12,380 nt of DNA from CAYRSS01 sp964426945 (GCA_964426945.1 CAYRSS010000086.1:1-12380), one strand, 5' to 3'; shown: positions 1 through 7,732, counted from the stretch's first letter. Notes: a model not told the origin generated them from the sequence alone. Program-made: numbers and translations.

Positions 1-1672
1 CGTAGAGCAGGCTCCCGGCTCCGAATAGGGCCGACCAGACCATCGTGCAGCCGAGCACGACGCCGAGCATTCCCAGCGGCAGGCTATCGGGCGACGCGGG
101 CAGGCCGGCCTCGCCGCGGATCTGCCGCCAGCCGGGCCCCGCCGGGCGCACCAGCCGATAGAACGCCTCGAGCGTGGCCCGCGGCGTGGGCCGCGCCACA
201 TAGGTGGCGATGAGCCACGCGGGGGTCGTCGCCGCGACGCTGTAGAGAATCACCTGGTACGACGGCACGGCCGCGCCAAAATAGCGGTTGGCTACGAACA
301 GTCCGATCGCGGTCACGAACGACACGACCATGCCCGCGATCTCGCTCCACGGGTTGATGCGCCACCAGAACCATCGCAGCAGGTAGATCAGCCCCGTGCC
401 CGCGCCGATCGACATGAGCAGGTCAAAGCCGTCCTTGGCCGACTCGAGGACTGTGGAAAAGCCGATGGCCACGAGCATCAGCCCGACCGCCAGCAGCCGT
501 GACAGCCAGACGCATCGCGCTTCGGTCGCCCGGCGATCGACGAACCTGCGGTAGAAGTCGTTGACGAGGTAGGACGAGCCCCAGTTGAGGTGTGTGGACA
601 TGGTCGAGACGTACGCCGCGAGCAGCGACGCGACGAGCAGGCCGATCAGGCCGTGGGGCAGCAGCGTGAGCATCGCGGGGTAGGCGATGTCGTCCTTCAC
701 CAGCGCGGGATCGAGGGCGGGGAACTGTGTCTGGATGTCGGCGACGGTGGGGAACACGAGAATCGAGCAGAGGCCGACGATGATCCACGGCCACGGGCGC
801 AGGGCGTAGTGGGCAAGGTTGAACCACAGGGCCGCGCCCACGGCGTGTCGCTCATCGCGCGCGGCGAGCATGCGCTGCGCCACGTAGCCGCCGCCGCCTG
901 GCTCCGAGCCGGGGTACCACGAGGCCCACCACTGCACGAAGAGCGGGACGAAGAAAATCTCCAGCGCGACGGTGTGGTCGGAGAATTCCGGCAGCAGCCG
1001 CAGCCGCTGGGGTTCGATCTTCTCCAGCAGGCCGCTGAGGCCCCCGACCGCCGGATGGCCCAGCGAATACCACGCCGCGCCGACCACGCCGATCATCGCC
1101 ACGACGAACTGCACCAGGTCGGACGCGAGCACGCCCCACAACCCGGAGAGAGCGGAGAATGCCACGCAGATGACACCGCAGACGAGGATCGTCTGCCAAC
1201 GATCCCAACCGAGCATGATGTGGGCGATCTTGACCGCGGCGAGCGTGACGATGGCCATGATGATGCAGTTGCAGAGGAGGCCGAGGTAGATCGCCCGGAA
1301 GCCGCGGAGGAACGCCGCCGACGCGCCGGTGTAGCGAATCTCGTAGAACTCCAGGTCGGTCAGCACGCCGCTGCGGCGCCAGAGGCGGGCGTAGAGAAAG
1401 ACCGTGGTCATGCCCGTCAGCAGCAGCGCCCACCACGACCAGTTCTTGGCCACGCCGCTGGTGCGGACGAACTCGGTGATGAGGTTCGGCGTGTCAGTGG
1501 CGAAGGTCGTGGCGACCATCGACGTGCCCGCGAGCCACCAGGGCACCGCCCGGCCCGAGGTGAAAAACTCGGCCGTGCCGCGCGCCGCACGACGCGCGAA
1601 GAATACCGACGGCACCCACGCGGCGGCCAGGCTCACCGCCACCACGGTCCAGTCGAGCGCGTCGAGATGCAT
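1..1672 (-). CDS. SSS-family sodium:solute symporter (C-terminus cut by window edge)
   Basis: Open reading frame running off the left edge, with 557 residues visible and no stop. The start is the ATG at 1672-1670, preceded by AGAGGAG six bases upstream. The product is a polytopic inner-membrane protein of the solute:sodium symporter family, which couples Na+ entry to uptake of sugars or other small organic solutes. It begins MHLDALDWTVVAVSLAAAWV (first membrane helix). It then has the first-repeat signature GRAVPWWLAGTSMVATTFAT at about residues 42-61, the segment WYPGSEPGGGGYVAQRMLAA at about 251-270, and MSTHLNWGSSYLVNDFYRRF at 358-377, which matches the conserved SSS region with the paired serines and Asp. 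The visible end (LGMLGVVLGCTMVWSALFGA) is another hydrophobic helix, so most of the core is present. The substrate cannot be read from the sequence; a sugar is plausible given the GH31 enzyme nearby. It is transcribed away from the lipoprotein gene at 1854. Family assignment is secure and substrate unknown. Confidence 0.93.
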   Translation of the reverse strand, partial: MHLDALDWTVVAVSLAAAWVPSVFFARRAARGTAEFFTSGRAVPWWLAGTSMVATTFATDTPNLITEFVRTSGVAKNWSWWALLLTGMTTVFLYARLWRRSGVLTDLEFYEIRYTGASAAFLRGFRAIYLGLLCNCIIMAIVTLAAVKIAHIMLGWDRWQTILVCGVICVAFSALSGLWGVLASDLVQFVVAMIGVVGAAWYSLGHPAVGGLSGLLEKIEPQRLRLLPEFSDHTVALEIFFVPLFVQWWASWYPGSEPGGGGYVAQRMLAARDERHAVGAALWFNLAHYALRPWPWIIVGLCSILVFPTVADIQTQFPALDPALVKDDIAYPAMLTLLPHGLIGLLVASLLAAYVSTMSTHLNWGSSYLVNDFYRRFVDRRATEARCVWLSRLLAVGLMLVAIGFSTVLESAKDGFDLLMSIGAGTGLIYLLRWFWWRINPWSEIAGMVVSFVTAIGLFVANRYFGAAVPSYQVILYSVAATTPAWLIATYVARPTPRATLEAFYRLVRPAGPGWRQIRGEAGLPASPDSLPLGMLGVVLGCTMVWSALFGAGSLLY

Positions 1673-1732
1673 CAGCGGCTCCTCTCTGCGGGGTGCGCCG
1701 TCGGCGGCGCTGGCGCGTCGCCGTGGGGGTGG

Positions 1733-1738
1733 ATGATA
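1733..1738 (-). promoter_or_regulatory. candidate -10 element for the symporter gene
   Basis: On the minus strand the bases read TATCAT, one mismatch from TATAAT, about 60 bases before the symporter ATG. No good -35 hexamer lies 16-18 bases upstream; the region there holds a run of seven cytosines (G7 on the plus strand at 1744-1750). The call rests on the -10 match and position alone. The rest of the 181-base divergent interval (1673-1853) shows only the two ribosome binding sites. Confidence 0.25.
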
Positions 1739-1853
1739 ACGCAGGGGGGGCGGCTCTACAGCGCCGCGATCACGGATCGTGCCGCGGCGGCCGCCTCGCC
1801 ATGGACGCCCGCGCCGGTTCGTGCGATGATGGCGTTTCCTGGGAGGTCACATC

Positions 1854-3026
1854 ATGCACCGCATCACGCTTGTTTCCGTGCTTCTGATCGCGCTGGTTCC
1901 GGGCTGCCGATCGCGAACCGCCGCGCCCGCGCCCGCGCCGAGCCGCAGCGGCGCGCTGGTCCCGAACCCTGCGCCGGCCGCGAAGCCTGCGCTGGCTGCG
2001 AAGCCTGCGCCCGTCTCGCGGGCGACGCCCGCCGACGAACCCTCTTGGGAGCTGCAGGCCAGCGGCGTCGAGGTCGGCCTGCGCGGCCTGTCGGCCGTCA
2101 GCCGCAACGTGGCCTGGGTTGGCGGCGAGAAGGGGGTCATCCTGCGGACCACTGACGGTGGCAGGACCTGGTCGCGCACGAACCCGCCGCCCGGCGCCGA
2201 AGAAATGGACTTCCGAGACATTCACGCCTTTGACGCCGAGTCGGCGGTCGCGCTCCACGCGGGCACCAGGTCGCGGATCTTCAAGACCACCGACGGCGGC
2301 GAGAGCTGGACGCAGACCTGGCCGACTGATCGGCGAGAGACCTTTCTCAACGGCGTGGCCTTCTGGAACCGCGACCACGGTGTGGCGTTCGGCGACCCGG
2401 TCGATCAGGGCGTGGTGATTCTCCTCACCGACGACGGCGGCAACACCTGGCGGCCAGCGCCCGCGGAGGGCATCCCGCCGCTCGTTCCCGGTGAGATCGC
2501 CTTCGCCGCCAGCGGCACAAGCATCCTTACCCTGGGCGACAAGCACGCCTGGATCGGTCTCGGCGGCGCCGGGGCGCGGGTGATGTCGACCATCGACGGC
2601 GGACAATCGTGGAAGATCTCCCCCACGCCGTTGGTGTCCGGGTGTCGGTCGTGCGGCGTGTTTTCGATGGCTTTCCGCGATGAGCAGTACGGCGTGGCGG
2701 TCGGCGGAGACTACGTCAACCACGCCGCGGCGGAGAAGAACGCCGCGGTCACCCCCGATGGCGGGCGCAACTGGTCACTGCTGGTCAACGCGCCGCCGGG
2801 CGGCTATCGCTCGTGCGTGGCGTACCGTCCGGGCACCAGCCCGGGCGAGTTCGTGACCGTCGGCGTCGGTGGGTGCGACTGGTCCTCCGATGGTGGCATG
2901 AGCTGGGCCGCGTTCGGCGATCAGGGCTTTCACGCCGTGGCCTTCACGCCCGACGGCGCCAGCGGCTGGGCTGCGGGTACGGCGGGTCGCATCGCCGCAC
3001 TGCGCATGCCGGCGTCGAAACGGTAG
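1854..3026 (+). CDS. Ycf48-like BNR/Asp-box repeat lipoprotein
   Basis: 390-residue secreted lipoprotein. The ATG is preceded by GGGAGG seven bases upstream. The N-terminus MHRITLVSVLLIALVPGC is a type II signal peptide with lipobox VPGC, so Cys18 is the likely lipidated residue. An Ala/Pro/Lys-rich tether follows (about residues 23-60, see the 18-base tandem repeat). Six Asp-box motifs of the form [ST]-x-D-G-G-x-[ST]-W start at about residues 99 (TTDGGRTW), 145 (TTDGGESW), 192 (TDDGGNTW), 246 (TIDGGQSW), 300 (TPDGGRNW; Asn replaces Ser/Thr) and 344 (SSDGGMSW). They are spaced 44-54 residues apart, as expected for blades of a beta-propeller. The overall arrangement resembles bacterial proteins annotated as 'photosystem II stability/assembly factor-like' or 'oxidoreductase' (Ycf48-related). 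No sialidase catalytic residues can be assigned, so a scaffold or binding role is more likely than sialidase activity. Cys pairs in the segment GCRSCG (near residue 264) and in the last third are suited to an oxidising compartment. The actual function is unknown. Confidence 0.88.
   Translation: MHRITLVSVLLIALVPGCRSRTAAPAPAPSRSGALVPNPAPAAKPALAAKPAPVSRATPADEPSWELQASGVEVGLRGLSAVSRNVAWVGGEKGVILRTTDGGRTWSRTNPPPGAEEMDFRDIHAFDAESAVALHAGTRSRIFKTTDGGESWTQTWPTDRRETFLNGVAFWNRDHGVAFGDPVDQGVVILLTDDGGNTWRPAPAEGIPPLVPGEIAFAASGTSILTLGDKHAWIGLGGAGARVMSTIDGGQSWKISPTPLVSGCRSCGVFSMAFRDEQYGVAVGGDYVNHAAAEKNAAVTPDGGRNWSLLVNAPPGGYRSCVAYRPGTSPGEFVTVGVGGCDWSSDGGMSWAAFGDQGFHAVAFTPDGASGWAAGTAGRIAALRMPASKR
1957..2010 (+). 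repeat. three 18-base tandem repeats encoding an Ala/Pro/Lys linker
   Basis: Three consecutive 18-base units at 1957-1974, 1975-1992 and 1993-2010. The second and third differ at two positions and share GCGAAGCCTGCGC; the first is more diverged (14 of 18 against the third). They encode repeated hexapeptides of the type PAxKPA within the tether between the lipidated cysteine and the propeller. Tandem units of this type can vary in number between strains. Confidence 0.75.
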
Positions 3027-3040
3027 TTGCGGTCTTTCCG

Positions 3041-3056
3041 CGGCGCTACGGCGCCG
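3041..3056 (+). terminator. perfect hairpin with UACG tetraloop between convergent genes
   Basis: CGGCGC-TACG-GCGCCG forms a 6-bp perfect stem closed as C(UACG)G in plus-strand RNA, the extra-stable UNCG tetraloop class. It lies 14 bases after the lipoprotein stop codon and overlaps the last codons of the convergent GH31 gene. No T-tract follows, so it is not a canonical intrinsic terminator. It may act as a 3'-end stabiliser or a weak/Rho-assisted terminator for the plus-strand transcript. Confidence 0.35.
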
Positions 3057-6000
3057 ACACAAACTCAAGCGATTCGATCACCACGCGCTCGCCGCGGCGG
3101 GCTCCTTCGGGGAATCCGAAAAGCACCGTGTAGACGGTGCCCTCCCAGTCGCCTTCCGTCTTCGCGGCCGCCTGCGGCAGGTTGAAGGTGTATTCGTGCA
3201 CCTTGCCGTCGGCGACCAGGTCGAACTCCATGGACGGATGCTGGCTGCGCGACGGCTCCTGTTCGGTCGCGAACTGCACGGCCAGCTTCGTGGCGTGATC
3301 CACCTTCATCCGCAGCTTCATCACCGGGTGTGCTGACGCGTCGAAGCGCACGCGGGGCATCACCACGTAGGGCCAGCCCTCGTGACGCAGCTCGACGGTG
3401 ACGCCGCCGCGGCCGTCGTACTCCGGCGGAAGGAAGCTGCGGCGGTAGCCGAGCGGGTGGTTCACCGGATCCAGCGCGATGCGCACCGGCTGGCCGGCGT
3501 CTTTCATCGCCCCGCGACGGACGACGATGGTCTGCGCCAGGTCGGCGTCGGGCAGGGCTTCGATGGCCCAAGTCCCGTCGCGCTCGATCCATGCGGCGGA
3601 GAGCGGTTGCTTGGAGGGGTCGCCCGTGGTGGCGTTCATCGGCGTGAACCCTGGCGCACGCATTTCCACGGCCACCACGTCTCCCGCCCCCGGCATGACC
3701 TCAGCATCGCGTGGGGTCTGCTCCACCCGCACCGATTCTACCCCGTCGCGCAGGCCGTGAAGCCGAAGCTTCACGCCGGGCCGCGCCTGTCGATGGGGTT
3801 CGGAAGGCGCCCCGACCATGATAAACAGGTCGTCGCCCTCCAGCGCGCTGGCCAGTTGCGTGGTACGCCGCTCTCCCCGGTTGTTCCAGGGCGGCGTGCC
3901 GTCGTCTTCGTAGAGCCGCGACTCGCGCGCGCCGTGCGGCCACACGTGCAGGACCAGCGGGTCGGCGGGCCGCTCGGCGGTGCTCTGCACCGGGCTCTGC
4001 ATCGGGATGATCGCGCCGGCCCGCACGAAGATCGGCAGGCTGCCGCGGCTGGTGTCGAGCTTCACATGCTCGCCGCCGCCCCAGATCTCGTCGGTGGCCA
4101 GGTCATACCACGCGCCCGGGGGCAGCTCGATGTAAATCTCCTTCGGGCTCGGCTCGACGATGGGTACGACGAGCAGATCGCCGCCCAGCATGTAGGCTTG
4201 TCCCTCCCACCAGGGGTGCACGCCGGGGAACTCCATCCAGATGGGGCGGACGATTGGCATGCCGGTGCGCGACGCCTCTTCGAACAGCGTGTAGAGGTAG
4301 GGCATCAGCTCGTAGCGCCGCGTCAGCGCTCGCCGGGCGATCTCCTCAATCTCGGGGCCGAAAGACCACGGCTCCTGCGGCGGGTTCATGCTGCCGGTGT
4401 GCGTGCGGCAGTAGGGCATGAGGCTCGCGGCGGTGATCCACCGGGCGTAAAGCTCCGGGTGCGGGCCGTCGATGAAGCCGCCGATGTCCGGCCCGACGAA
4501 AGGCATGCCCGAGATACCCAGCCCGAGCGTCATCGTCACGCTGAGGCGCAGGTGTTCCCACGTGCTGGTGTTGTCGCCGGTCCAGGCGGCGCCGTAGCGC
4601 TGTCCTCCGGCGTAGGTTGCGCGGGTCATGACGAAGGGGCGGCGCGTCGGCCAGGCGCGGGACATGCCCTCCATCGTCGCCCGGGCCATGAGCATGCCGT
4701 AGACGTTGTGTGCGGCGGGGTGCGGCGCGGGCTCGCCCCCGTTGTCATGCACGAGGTCGAGCGGCACGGTGTGGTTGGGCCCTGCGAAATTCGCCGGCTC
4801 GTTCATGTCACACCAAATGCCGTCGAGGCCGCAGTCGTCGATGAATGGCGGAAACTGCGCCGCCCACCACGCGCGGGCGGCCGCCTTGGTGTAGTCAGGG
4901 AATACCGTGTCGCCCGGCCACACGCGCCCGACGTAGGGCTCGCCGTCCGGCTTTTTCACCCAGACGTCGGCGGTGGTGCCGGTGTCATAAGCGGGGTAGC
5001 CCGGCTCGTTCTTGATGCCCGGGTCGATGATCGCCACCGTGGAAAAGCCCATCGCCCGCAGGTCGGCCATGAGCTTCTTAGGATCGGGGAACAGGGTCTT
5101 GTCCCAGGTGAAGCACTTGAACGCGTCCATGTAGTCGATGTCGAAGTACAGGACGTCGCAAGGGATTTTCTTCTCGCGGAAAGTCTGGGCGATCTCGCGG
5201 ACCTTCGCCTCGGGGTAGTAGCTGAAGCGGCACTGGTGATAGCCCAGGGCCCACTTGGGCGGCAGGGGCGTGCGGCCGGTGAGGCCGGTGTAGCGCTGCA
5301 TGACCTGCGCCGGGTGCGGCCCGGCGATGACGTAGTAGTTCATCTCGCCGCCGTCGGCGCCGAAGCTCATCAGGTTGGCTGTTTCCTTGCCGAAGTCGAA
5401 CGAGCTGCGCCACGGGTTGTCGAAGAACACGCCGTGGTAGACGTCATCGCGGCTCAGGAAGAAAAAGGGGATCGACTTGTACAGCGGGTCGCTGGCCATG
5501 CCGTAGTGAAAGGCGTCGGTGTTCCACATCGACACGGCCATGCCGCGCTTGTTGAGCGGCCCGCTCTTCTCGCCCAGGCCGTAGATGCGGACATTGTCGG
5601 GCAGGTGGAACCAGCTTCGCACGGCCTGCGAGCGTACGAGCGGGGCGGTCGGGTCCTCGCCGCCGAAGCCGACGTCGCACCAGCCGATGCCGCGGTTCGG
5701 GTCGCCCGCGAGGATCACGCGGCCCGCCGCATCGAGGAACGTCAGCCGGCAGGGATCGCGCGAGACTTCCACGCTGATCTCGGGCAGGGTCAGCCGCAAG
5801 GGCTTGCCAGGCGTGTCGGTCACGTGGAAGCGGCCGCGCGGCGTGCGGTCCTCGACGGCCCACGAGAAGTCGCGTCCCAGCGTGCCGCCAGGCGCAACGC
5901 GCACACGGACAACCGAGCCCGAGACGGCCTCGATCCGCACGACCGCCGACTGGCAGGTGAGCGTGACGCTCGAGGCGTCCTTTGTGTAGTCCGTCAGCGC

Positions 6001-6093
6001 CCCGAGGTGCGTCCACCCCGCGGCCGCCGCCGATGCCGTTGTCAGGTTAGTCGCCACGAGCACCGCCCATCCCATCCAGACCCGAAGTCGCAT
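3046..6093 (-). CDS. exported GH31 alpha-glucosidase-type glycoside hydrolase
   Basis: 1015 residues from the ATG at 6093-6091. This start is chosen over an in-frame ATG 78 bases upstream because GGAGG lies seven bases before it and the product then begins with a signal peptide (MRLRVWMGWAVLVATNLTTA, cleavage near residue 22-25). GH31 enzymes are retaining alpha-glycosidases. Order: N-terminal beta-sandwich (about 26-255), (beta/alpha)8 barrel (about 270-600), proximal and distal C-terminal beta domains (about 600-860), then an extension of about 150 residues. The nucleophile is Asp429 in GIWCDMNEPANF and the predicted acid/base is Asp507 in AAWTGDNTSTWEHL. The barrel segment VLYFDIDYMDAFKCFTWD matches alpha-glucosidase members rather than alpha-xylosidases, whose nucleophile motif is KxDFGE. 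GPDIGGF is also family-typical. The enzyme would act in the periplasm or outside the cell on alpha-glucans or alpha-glucosides; exact substrate and linkage are unknown. It lies 190 bases downstream of the FGE-fold gene on the same strand, a gap that makes an independent promoter likely. Confidence 0.93.
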   Translation of the reverse strand: MRLRVWMGWAVLVATNLTTASAAAAGWTHLGALTDYTKDASSVTLTCQSAVVRIEAVSGSVVRVRVAPGGTLGRDFSWAVEDRTPRGRFHVTDTPGKPLRLTLPEISVEVSRDPCRLTFLDAAGRVILAGDPNRGIGWCDVGFGGEDPTAPLVRSQAVRSWFHLPDNVRIYGLGEKSGPLNKRGMAVSMWNTDAFHYGMASDPLYKSIPFFFLSRDDVYHGVFFDNPWRSSFDFGKETANLMSFGADGGEMNYYVIAGPHPAQVMQRYTGLTGRTPLPPKWALGYHQCRFSYYPEAKVREIAQTFREKKIPCDVLYFDIDYMDAFKCFTWDKTLFPDPKKLMADLRAMGFSTVAIIDPGIKNEPGYPAYDTGTTADVWVKKPDGEPYVGRVWPGDTVFPDYTKAAARAWWAAQFPPFIDDCGLDGIWCDMNEPANFAGPNHTVPLDLVHDNGGEPAPHPAAHNVYGMLMARATMEGMSRAWPTRRPFVMTRATYAGGQRYGAAWTGDNTSTWEHLRLSVTMTLGLGISGMPFVGPDIGGFIDGPHPELYARWITAASLMPYCRTHTGSMNPPQEPWSFGPEIEEIARRALTRRYELMPYLYTLFEEASRTGMPIVRPIWMEFPGVHPWWEGQAYMLGGDLLVVPIVEPSPKEIYIELPPGAWYDLATDEIWGGGEHVKLDTSRGSLPIFVRAGAIIPMQSPVQSTAERPADPLVLHVWPHGARESRLYEDDGTPPWNNRGERRTTQLASALEGDDLFIMVGAPSEPHRQARPGVKLRLHGLRDGVESVRVEQTPRDAEVMPGAGDVVAVEMRAPGFTPMNATTGDPSKQPLSAAWIERDGTWAIEALPDADLAQTIVVRRGAMKDAGQPVRIALDPVNHPLGYRRSFLPPEYDGRGGVTVELRHEGWPYVVMPRVRFDASAHPVMKLRMKVDHATKLAVQFATEQEPSRSQHPSMEFDLVADGKVHEYTFNLPQAAAKTEGDWEGTVYTVLFGFPEGARRGERVVIESLEFVSAP

Positions 6094-6144
6094 GACCGAC
6101 CCTCCGCCCGCGGACGCCTGCCCGCGGCTTGGTTCTTGGCAGGC

Positions 6145-6150
6145 AGTGTA
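6145..6150 (-). promoter_or_regulatory. candidate -10 element for the GH31 gene
   Basis: The minus strand reads GGCTACACTGCC; TACACT resembles a sigma-70-type -10 hexamer about 52 bases before the GH31 ATG. No convincing -35 is present at the usual distance. It is offered because the position is similar to that of the better promoter in front of the FGE-fold gene. Confidence 0.25.
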
Positions 6151-6206
6151 GCCGGTCGGCGGCAACGGCACGAGGACTTGGGGTCGTCCAAGCTGTCGGA
6201 TGGGCG

Positions 6207-6231
6207 GCTGCGCCGCTCACCGGCGCGCAGC
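6207..6231 (-). terminator. GC-rich hairpin downstream of the FGE-fold gene
   Basis: An imperfect inverted repeat pairs GCTGCGCCG (6207-6215) with CGGCGC-GC-AGC (6221-6231): nine base pairs with a 2-base bulge and a 5-base loop. It begins about 50 bases past the stop of the FGE-fold gene and before the candidate GH31 promoter. No T-run follows on the minus strand, so it may be a pause or Rho-dependent site, or chance in GC-rich DNA. Confidence 0.22.
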
Positions 6232-6283
6232 GCCAAGAGCGAGGTCCTGAATCGTGGAACTGCCGAAACCGAGAAAGGGCAGC

Positions 6284-7681
6284 TCAGGAGCCCGCCGCAC
6301 AACGGAACCCGACGTCGTCATAGAATGACGCCGGTAGGTTGAATCCCCGGTTGGCAGCGCGGACGTTCGTGGGAGTGGCCTCCCAGCCCCCACCACGGAA
6401 GACGCGATGCGTTCCGGAGTCCGGTCCACGCGGATTGATGGCCGGTGAACCGCTGTAGTAGCCGTTGAGGTACCAGTCAGAACACCACTCCCACACGTTG
6501 CCGCTCATGTCGTAACAGCCGTAGTAGCTCTTCGCGTCCAGCGTCTCGTAGCTCCCGTGCGTCGTGCCGTTGTAGTAGCCCACGGGCGTGGTCCACGGAA
6601 ACGCCCCGACCTCGAACGGATCGCCGCTTGGCCAGTAGTTCGCCCGGAGCCCCTCGAGCGTGCTCACACCTCCGCCGTCGCTGCCCGTGCCGAAGCGGTA
6701 GTGCCGCTGCTGGACAGGATCCCAGGCGGCGGCCTTTTCCCACTCGGCTTCCGTCGGCAGACGGAAGCCATCAGCCGCAAAGTTGCACGCCCAGGTCGAG
6801 GTATCGAAACAGGGCGTCCGACCCTCCATCGCGCTGCGCCAGTTGCAGAACGCAGCGGCCCCGTACCAGCTCACCCCGACGACCGGGTGATCCTCCTTGC
6901 CGGCGACAACGCCGAAGGTACTGCCGTTCCAGGTAATCCGGCTGCCCGGCAGACCAGCGGTGGTGCCGCAGTAGGGGTGGCTGCTCCCTCCGGCCCGGTA
7001 GACTACAGTGCCAGTCACACCGATCAGTCCGCCCTGAGTACGCGCCCAGTTCAGCGCCGCGACATACTGGGCATTGGTCACTTCGTACCGGTCGATGAAG
7101 AACGGACCGGTGTACACGGTGTGCACGGGGCGTTCTCTGCTGAGGCCCTCATTCCACGGGTCGCCCATCTCGAATGCCCCGCGAGGCACGAAGACCATCC
7201 CCATCGGCGTGCCGCAACCCGAATGTTCGCAGTCGAGTCCGGGCTGGAAGCTCTTGGCGGGAAACCTGAAATCGGCGCTTCCACCGTGGTGTCCGCTGCC
7301 GTTCTGATAGTCAGGCAGTGGGAGGCAGAGCCCCGCCGAAGCTGAAACGACGCCACGATCCGCGGCATTGATGACGCCGTTGCCGTCGAGGTCGTACAGG
7401 CAGACCGGATCATCTTCTGTCCGGCCGATGCCGGCGGCGATGAATCCTCGGTCACCCGCATTGACCACGCCGTTGCCGTCCACGTCGCCGTAGCAGCCGC
7501 TGAATGTCGCTGGCAGCAGCGTGGACACGTCGCAGACGTAGGCCGTGCAGCTCAGTGCTTCAGCCACTTCAACGCAAAGGTCCTCGTAGCAGCAGGCTCC
7601 GAGCTGCGCGCGCGCCGCGCCGCTCAACAGGAGCGTGAGGACGATTCCGGCGCAGTACGAAGCGTGTCGCGGGGATGCCAT
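6284..7681 (-). CDS. secreted dockerin-like module + FGE-sulfatase-fold (SUMF1-like) protein
   Basis: 465 residues from the ATG at 7681-7679. The frame stays open 85 codons further upstream, but this start gives a clean signal peptide (HASYCAGIVLTLLLSGAARA, cleavage after Ala25), has AGGA nine bases upstream and sits just downstream of a plausible promoter. Residues 28-61 are Cys-rich (GACC, then C at regular spacing). Residues 62-119 carry two EF-loop repeats, GDVDGNGVVNAGDRG and LYDLDGNGVINAADRG, of dockerin type I-like form. A PLPDY...GLDC..SGC linker runs to Cys156. Residues 160-465 are an FGE-sulfatase (SUMF1) fold: GMVFVPRGAFEMGDP, RYEVTNAQY, HPVVGVSWYGA, GFRLPTEAEWEKAA (about 304), DMSGNVWEWCSDWY (about 391), RVFRGGGW, VGFRCA at the end. 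The two catalytic Cys of true formylglycine-generating enzymes (MCHRSYC context) are absent; the aligned stretch reads GGGWEATPTNVRAAN. It is therefore unlikely to be a sulfatase-activating enzyme; ligand or protein binding is more likely. Role unknown. Confidence 0.9.
   Translation of the reverse strand: MASPRHASYCAGIVLTLLLSGAARAQLGACCYEDLCVEVAEALSCTAYVCDVSTLLPATFSGCYGDVDGNGVVNAGDRGFIAAGIGRTEDDPVCLYDLDGNGVINAADRGVVSASAGLCLPLPDYQNGSGHHGGSADFRFPAKSFQPGLDCEHSGCGTPMGMVFVPRGAFEMGDPWNEGLSRERPVHTVYTGPFFIDRYEVTNAQYVAALNWARTQGGLIGVTGTVVYRAGGSSHPYCGTTAGLPGSRITWNGSTFGVVAGKEDHPVVGVSWYGAAAFCNWRSAMEGRTPCFDTSTWACNFAADGFRLPTEAEWEKAAAWDPVQQRHYRFGTGSDGGGVSTLEGLRANYWPSGDPFEVGAFPWTTPVGYYNGTTHGSYETLDAKSYYGCYDMSGNVWEWCSDWYLNGYYSGSPAINPRGPDSGTHRVFRGGGWEATPTNVRAANRGFNLPASFYDDVGFRCAAGS
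7214..7600 (-). other. Cys-rich/dockerin-like module, copy 1 (N-terminal position)
   Basis: Encodes residues 28-156 of the FGE-fold protein. Landmarks: GACC; then cysteines spaced 5, 9, 5 and 13; GDVDGNG and DLDGNG calcium-loop-like repeats each followed by N..DRG; GLC.PLPDY; G.DC..S.C. The same landmarks in the same order occur in the gene at 8061-9875. The position between signal peptide and FGE-fold is unusual for dockerins, which are usually C-terminal. Confidence 0.75.
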
Positions 7682-7732
7682 TCGATCTGGTCCTTCGCCG
7701 CGCCGGGACGTTGTCTTGGCGCCGCATGTGCC

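Noticed and set aside
1744..1750. Run of seven G as a phase-variation tract
   Set aside because: Seven bases is short for slippage in GC-rich DNA and it lies upstream of the candidate -10; no evidence of switching.
590..2155. 521-codon plus-strand frame crossing the symporter and the start of the lipoprotein gene
   Set aside because: Runs antisense through the symporter and out of frame through the lipoprotein; composition is Arg/Gly/His/Glu-rich with no recognisable domain.
6094..6171. 26-codon upstream extension of the GH31 protein
   Set aside because: GGAGG lies seven bases before the internal ATG at 6093 and the signal peptide begins there.
3382..6342. 986-codon open frame on the plus strand opposite the GH31 gene
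   Set aside because: Antisense shadow of a GC-rich gene; its product is Arg/His/Gly/Ala/Val-rich with no motifs, while the minus strand encodes a full GH31 with catalytic residues.
7214..7600. True cellulosomal dockerin
   Set aside because: The loops fit calcium binding, but no cohesin or scaffoldin is visible and the residues after the loop (DRG) differ from classical dockerins, so only 'dockerin-like' is supported.
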